A DNA stretch of 33,618 nucleotides from an uncultured Spartobacteria bacterium (GTDB lineage: Bacteria; Verrucomicrobiota; Verrucomicrobiia; Chthoniobacterales; UBA6821). The stretch spans positions 1 to 33,618 of the forward strand of contig CAINEX010000111.1 of assembly GCA_903847935.1 (NCBI GenBank), given 5' to 3'. This document shows positions 33,110-33,618 of the stretch, one piece after another (position 1 is the stretch's first letter; every line of letters starts with the position of its first letter). The notes beneath the pieces are model-generated. The model was not told the DNA's origin and did no database searches. It was given only the letters and a program-made list of their open reading frames with translations. The translations under genes and the position numbers were made by a program.

Positions 33110-33281
33110 AAAATCCGAGTGGGCGAATCTTCGTCTTGGACGCCCCCTTCTTCAAGGAACCCTGATGGGTTTCAATGAAATCGCGAACCGCACGTACGAC
33201 AACATCACTGAGAGTGACATCGGCGTGATCGGCAATGGCCTGTAGTAGGTCTTTTTCGTCCGTGGGAATGCGGACTGTCAT
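33108..33281 (-). CDS. Ribbon-helix-helix (CopG/Arc-type) small DNA-binding protein
   Basis: A 57-residue protein missing from the ORF track. It starts at ATG 33281 (MTVRIPTDEKDLLQAIADHA), continues TLSDVVVRAVRDFIETHQGS, and ends in a basic tail KKGASKTKIRPLGF. The short beta strand TVRIP followed by two helices is the standard ribbon-helix-helix dimer fold, often an antitoxin or plasmid or gene repressor. No toxin ORF adjoins it: upstream (33282-33618) is non-coding and downstream is a terminator. The track ORF on the opposite strand (32979-33245) crosses that terminator and is unlike any family, so this strand is favoured. The target is unknown. Confidence 0.75.
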   Translation of the reverse strand: MTVRIPTDEKDLLQAIADHADVTLSDVVVRAVRDFIETHQGSLKKGASKTKIRPLGF

Positions 33282-33618
33282 GATTCCGTCGCGGCGTTTC
33301 GGAATGGGATGAATTTATTAATATTCGCACTCTTAACAAGTTGAAAACGCCATTTACTTAAAAAAGTCCCGCTACGAAGCATCACATCGGCAACTCCAAT
33401 ATACCAAGTAGTGGGCATGTCGATATTTCGAATTTATTGCTTTGTGTAAGATTTAAGATTTCATCTCTGAGTTATTAGAACTCTGAGAGGGGCAACTCGG
33501 GTTAGTTGGGATGGATTGTATCCAACGATAGAAGCAGACTAATCAGTCTTTTTCTAAGTACGGATTGTCAGGAGAGCACGTCATGAATTGAGCTGATTTT
33601 AAAAGCCTCCCGATTGAA
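33282..33618. other. AT-rich right edge without a recognisable gene
   Basis: About 340 AT-rich bases without an open frame worth calling on either strand. They contain small hairpins, including AGACT-AATC-AGTCT followed by TTTTTC (33536-33553), which is a weak terminator-like element on the + strand. They also contain TTTTCA and TATTAA boxes at the proximal end that could serve as an RHH-gene promoter. Nothing stronger was found. Confidence 0.5.

Noticed and set aside
32979-33245. 88-aa + strand ORF at the right end
   Set aside because: It runs through the A/T-flanked terminator hairpin and is antisense to a clear ribbon-helix-helix protein; its product resembles nothing.
1-33618. CRISPR array, insertion sequence or prophage
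   Set aside because: No regularly spaced repeats, transposase, integrase or phage genes were seen by eye on either strand.

Overview
The window looks like a chromosomal segment from an aerobic Gram-negative bacterium, most likely Verrucomicrobiota or a close PVC relative. This is inferred from the combination of an ActABCDEF alternative complex III (ACIII), a caa3-type oxidase with cbb3-like genes between them, an mreBCD-mrdA-rng block, and the scarcity of clear Shine-Dalgarno sites. No rRNA gene is present, so the assignment stays an inference. No insertion sequence, prophage or CRISPR array was seen.

Layout. (1) 88-2018, + strand: an arsenic resistance operon of an ArsR repressor, a thioredoxin-type ArsC and an Acr3 arsenite exporter. 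A perfect inverted repeat lies on its promoter and abuts the first start codon. (2) 22138-2083, - strand: one very compact run of 21 genes, with most gaps under 20 bases and many ATGA overlaps. Transcription order is actA, actB, actC, actD, actE, actF, a 108-aa membrane protein, a CcoN-like protein, a CcoO-like cytochrome, a membrane-anchored cytochrome c, coxB, coxA, ctaA, ctaB, a 39-aa membrane peptide missing from the ORF track, coxC, a SCO protein, an 84-aa CPDC membrane protein, a DUF420 protein, a probable DUF6572 protein with a Cys-rich tail, and an APC permease fused to a universal-stress domain. Together these supply a quinol:cytochrome c oxidoreductase (ACIII), electron carriers, an aa3-type terminal oxidase, and heme A and copper assembly factors. 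(3) 22303-22788, + strand: a secreted DUF192 protein, convergent with the next block across a two-way terminator. (4) 29351-22904, - strand: mreB, mreC, mreD, mrdA (PBP2) and rng (RNase G), the rod-shape and RNA-processing cluster; no rodA is present. (5) 29623-32702, + strand: aroC, an 82-aa unknown, an Lrp/AsnC regulator and a class I/II aminotransferase. (6) 32703-33618: tRNA-Glu(UUC) with its promoter, a 57-aa ribbon-helix-helix protein missing from the ORF track, a strong hairpin terminator, and a final stretch of about 340 bases without a gene.

Most interesting observation. The CcoN-like protein (12595-14052) still aligns by eye with the cbb3 oxidase catalytic subunit, but every one of the six heme and copper histidines, and the cross-linked tyrosine, appears to be replaced. 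Its CcoO-like partner keeps its heme site. It therefore looks like a non-catalytic scaffold, sitting with two c-type cytochromes exactly between the ACIII genes and the genuine oxidase genes. I infer a dedicated electron-transfer or supercomplex module linking the two.
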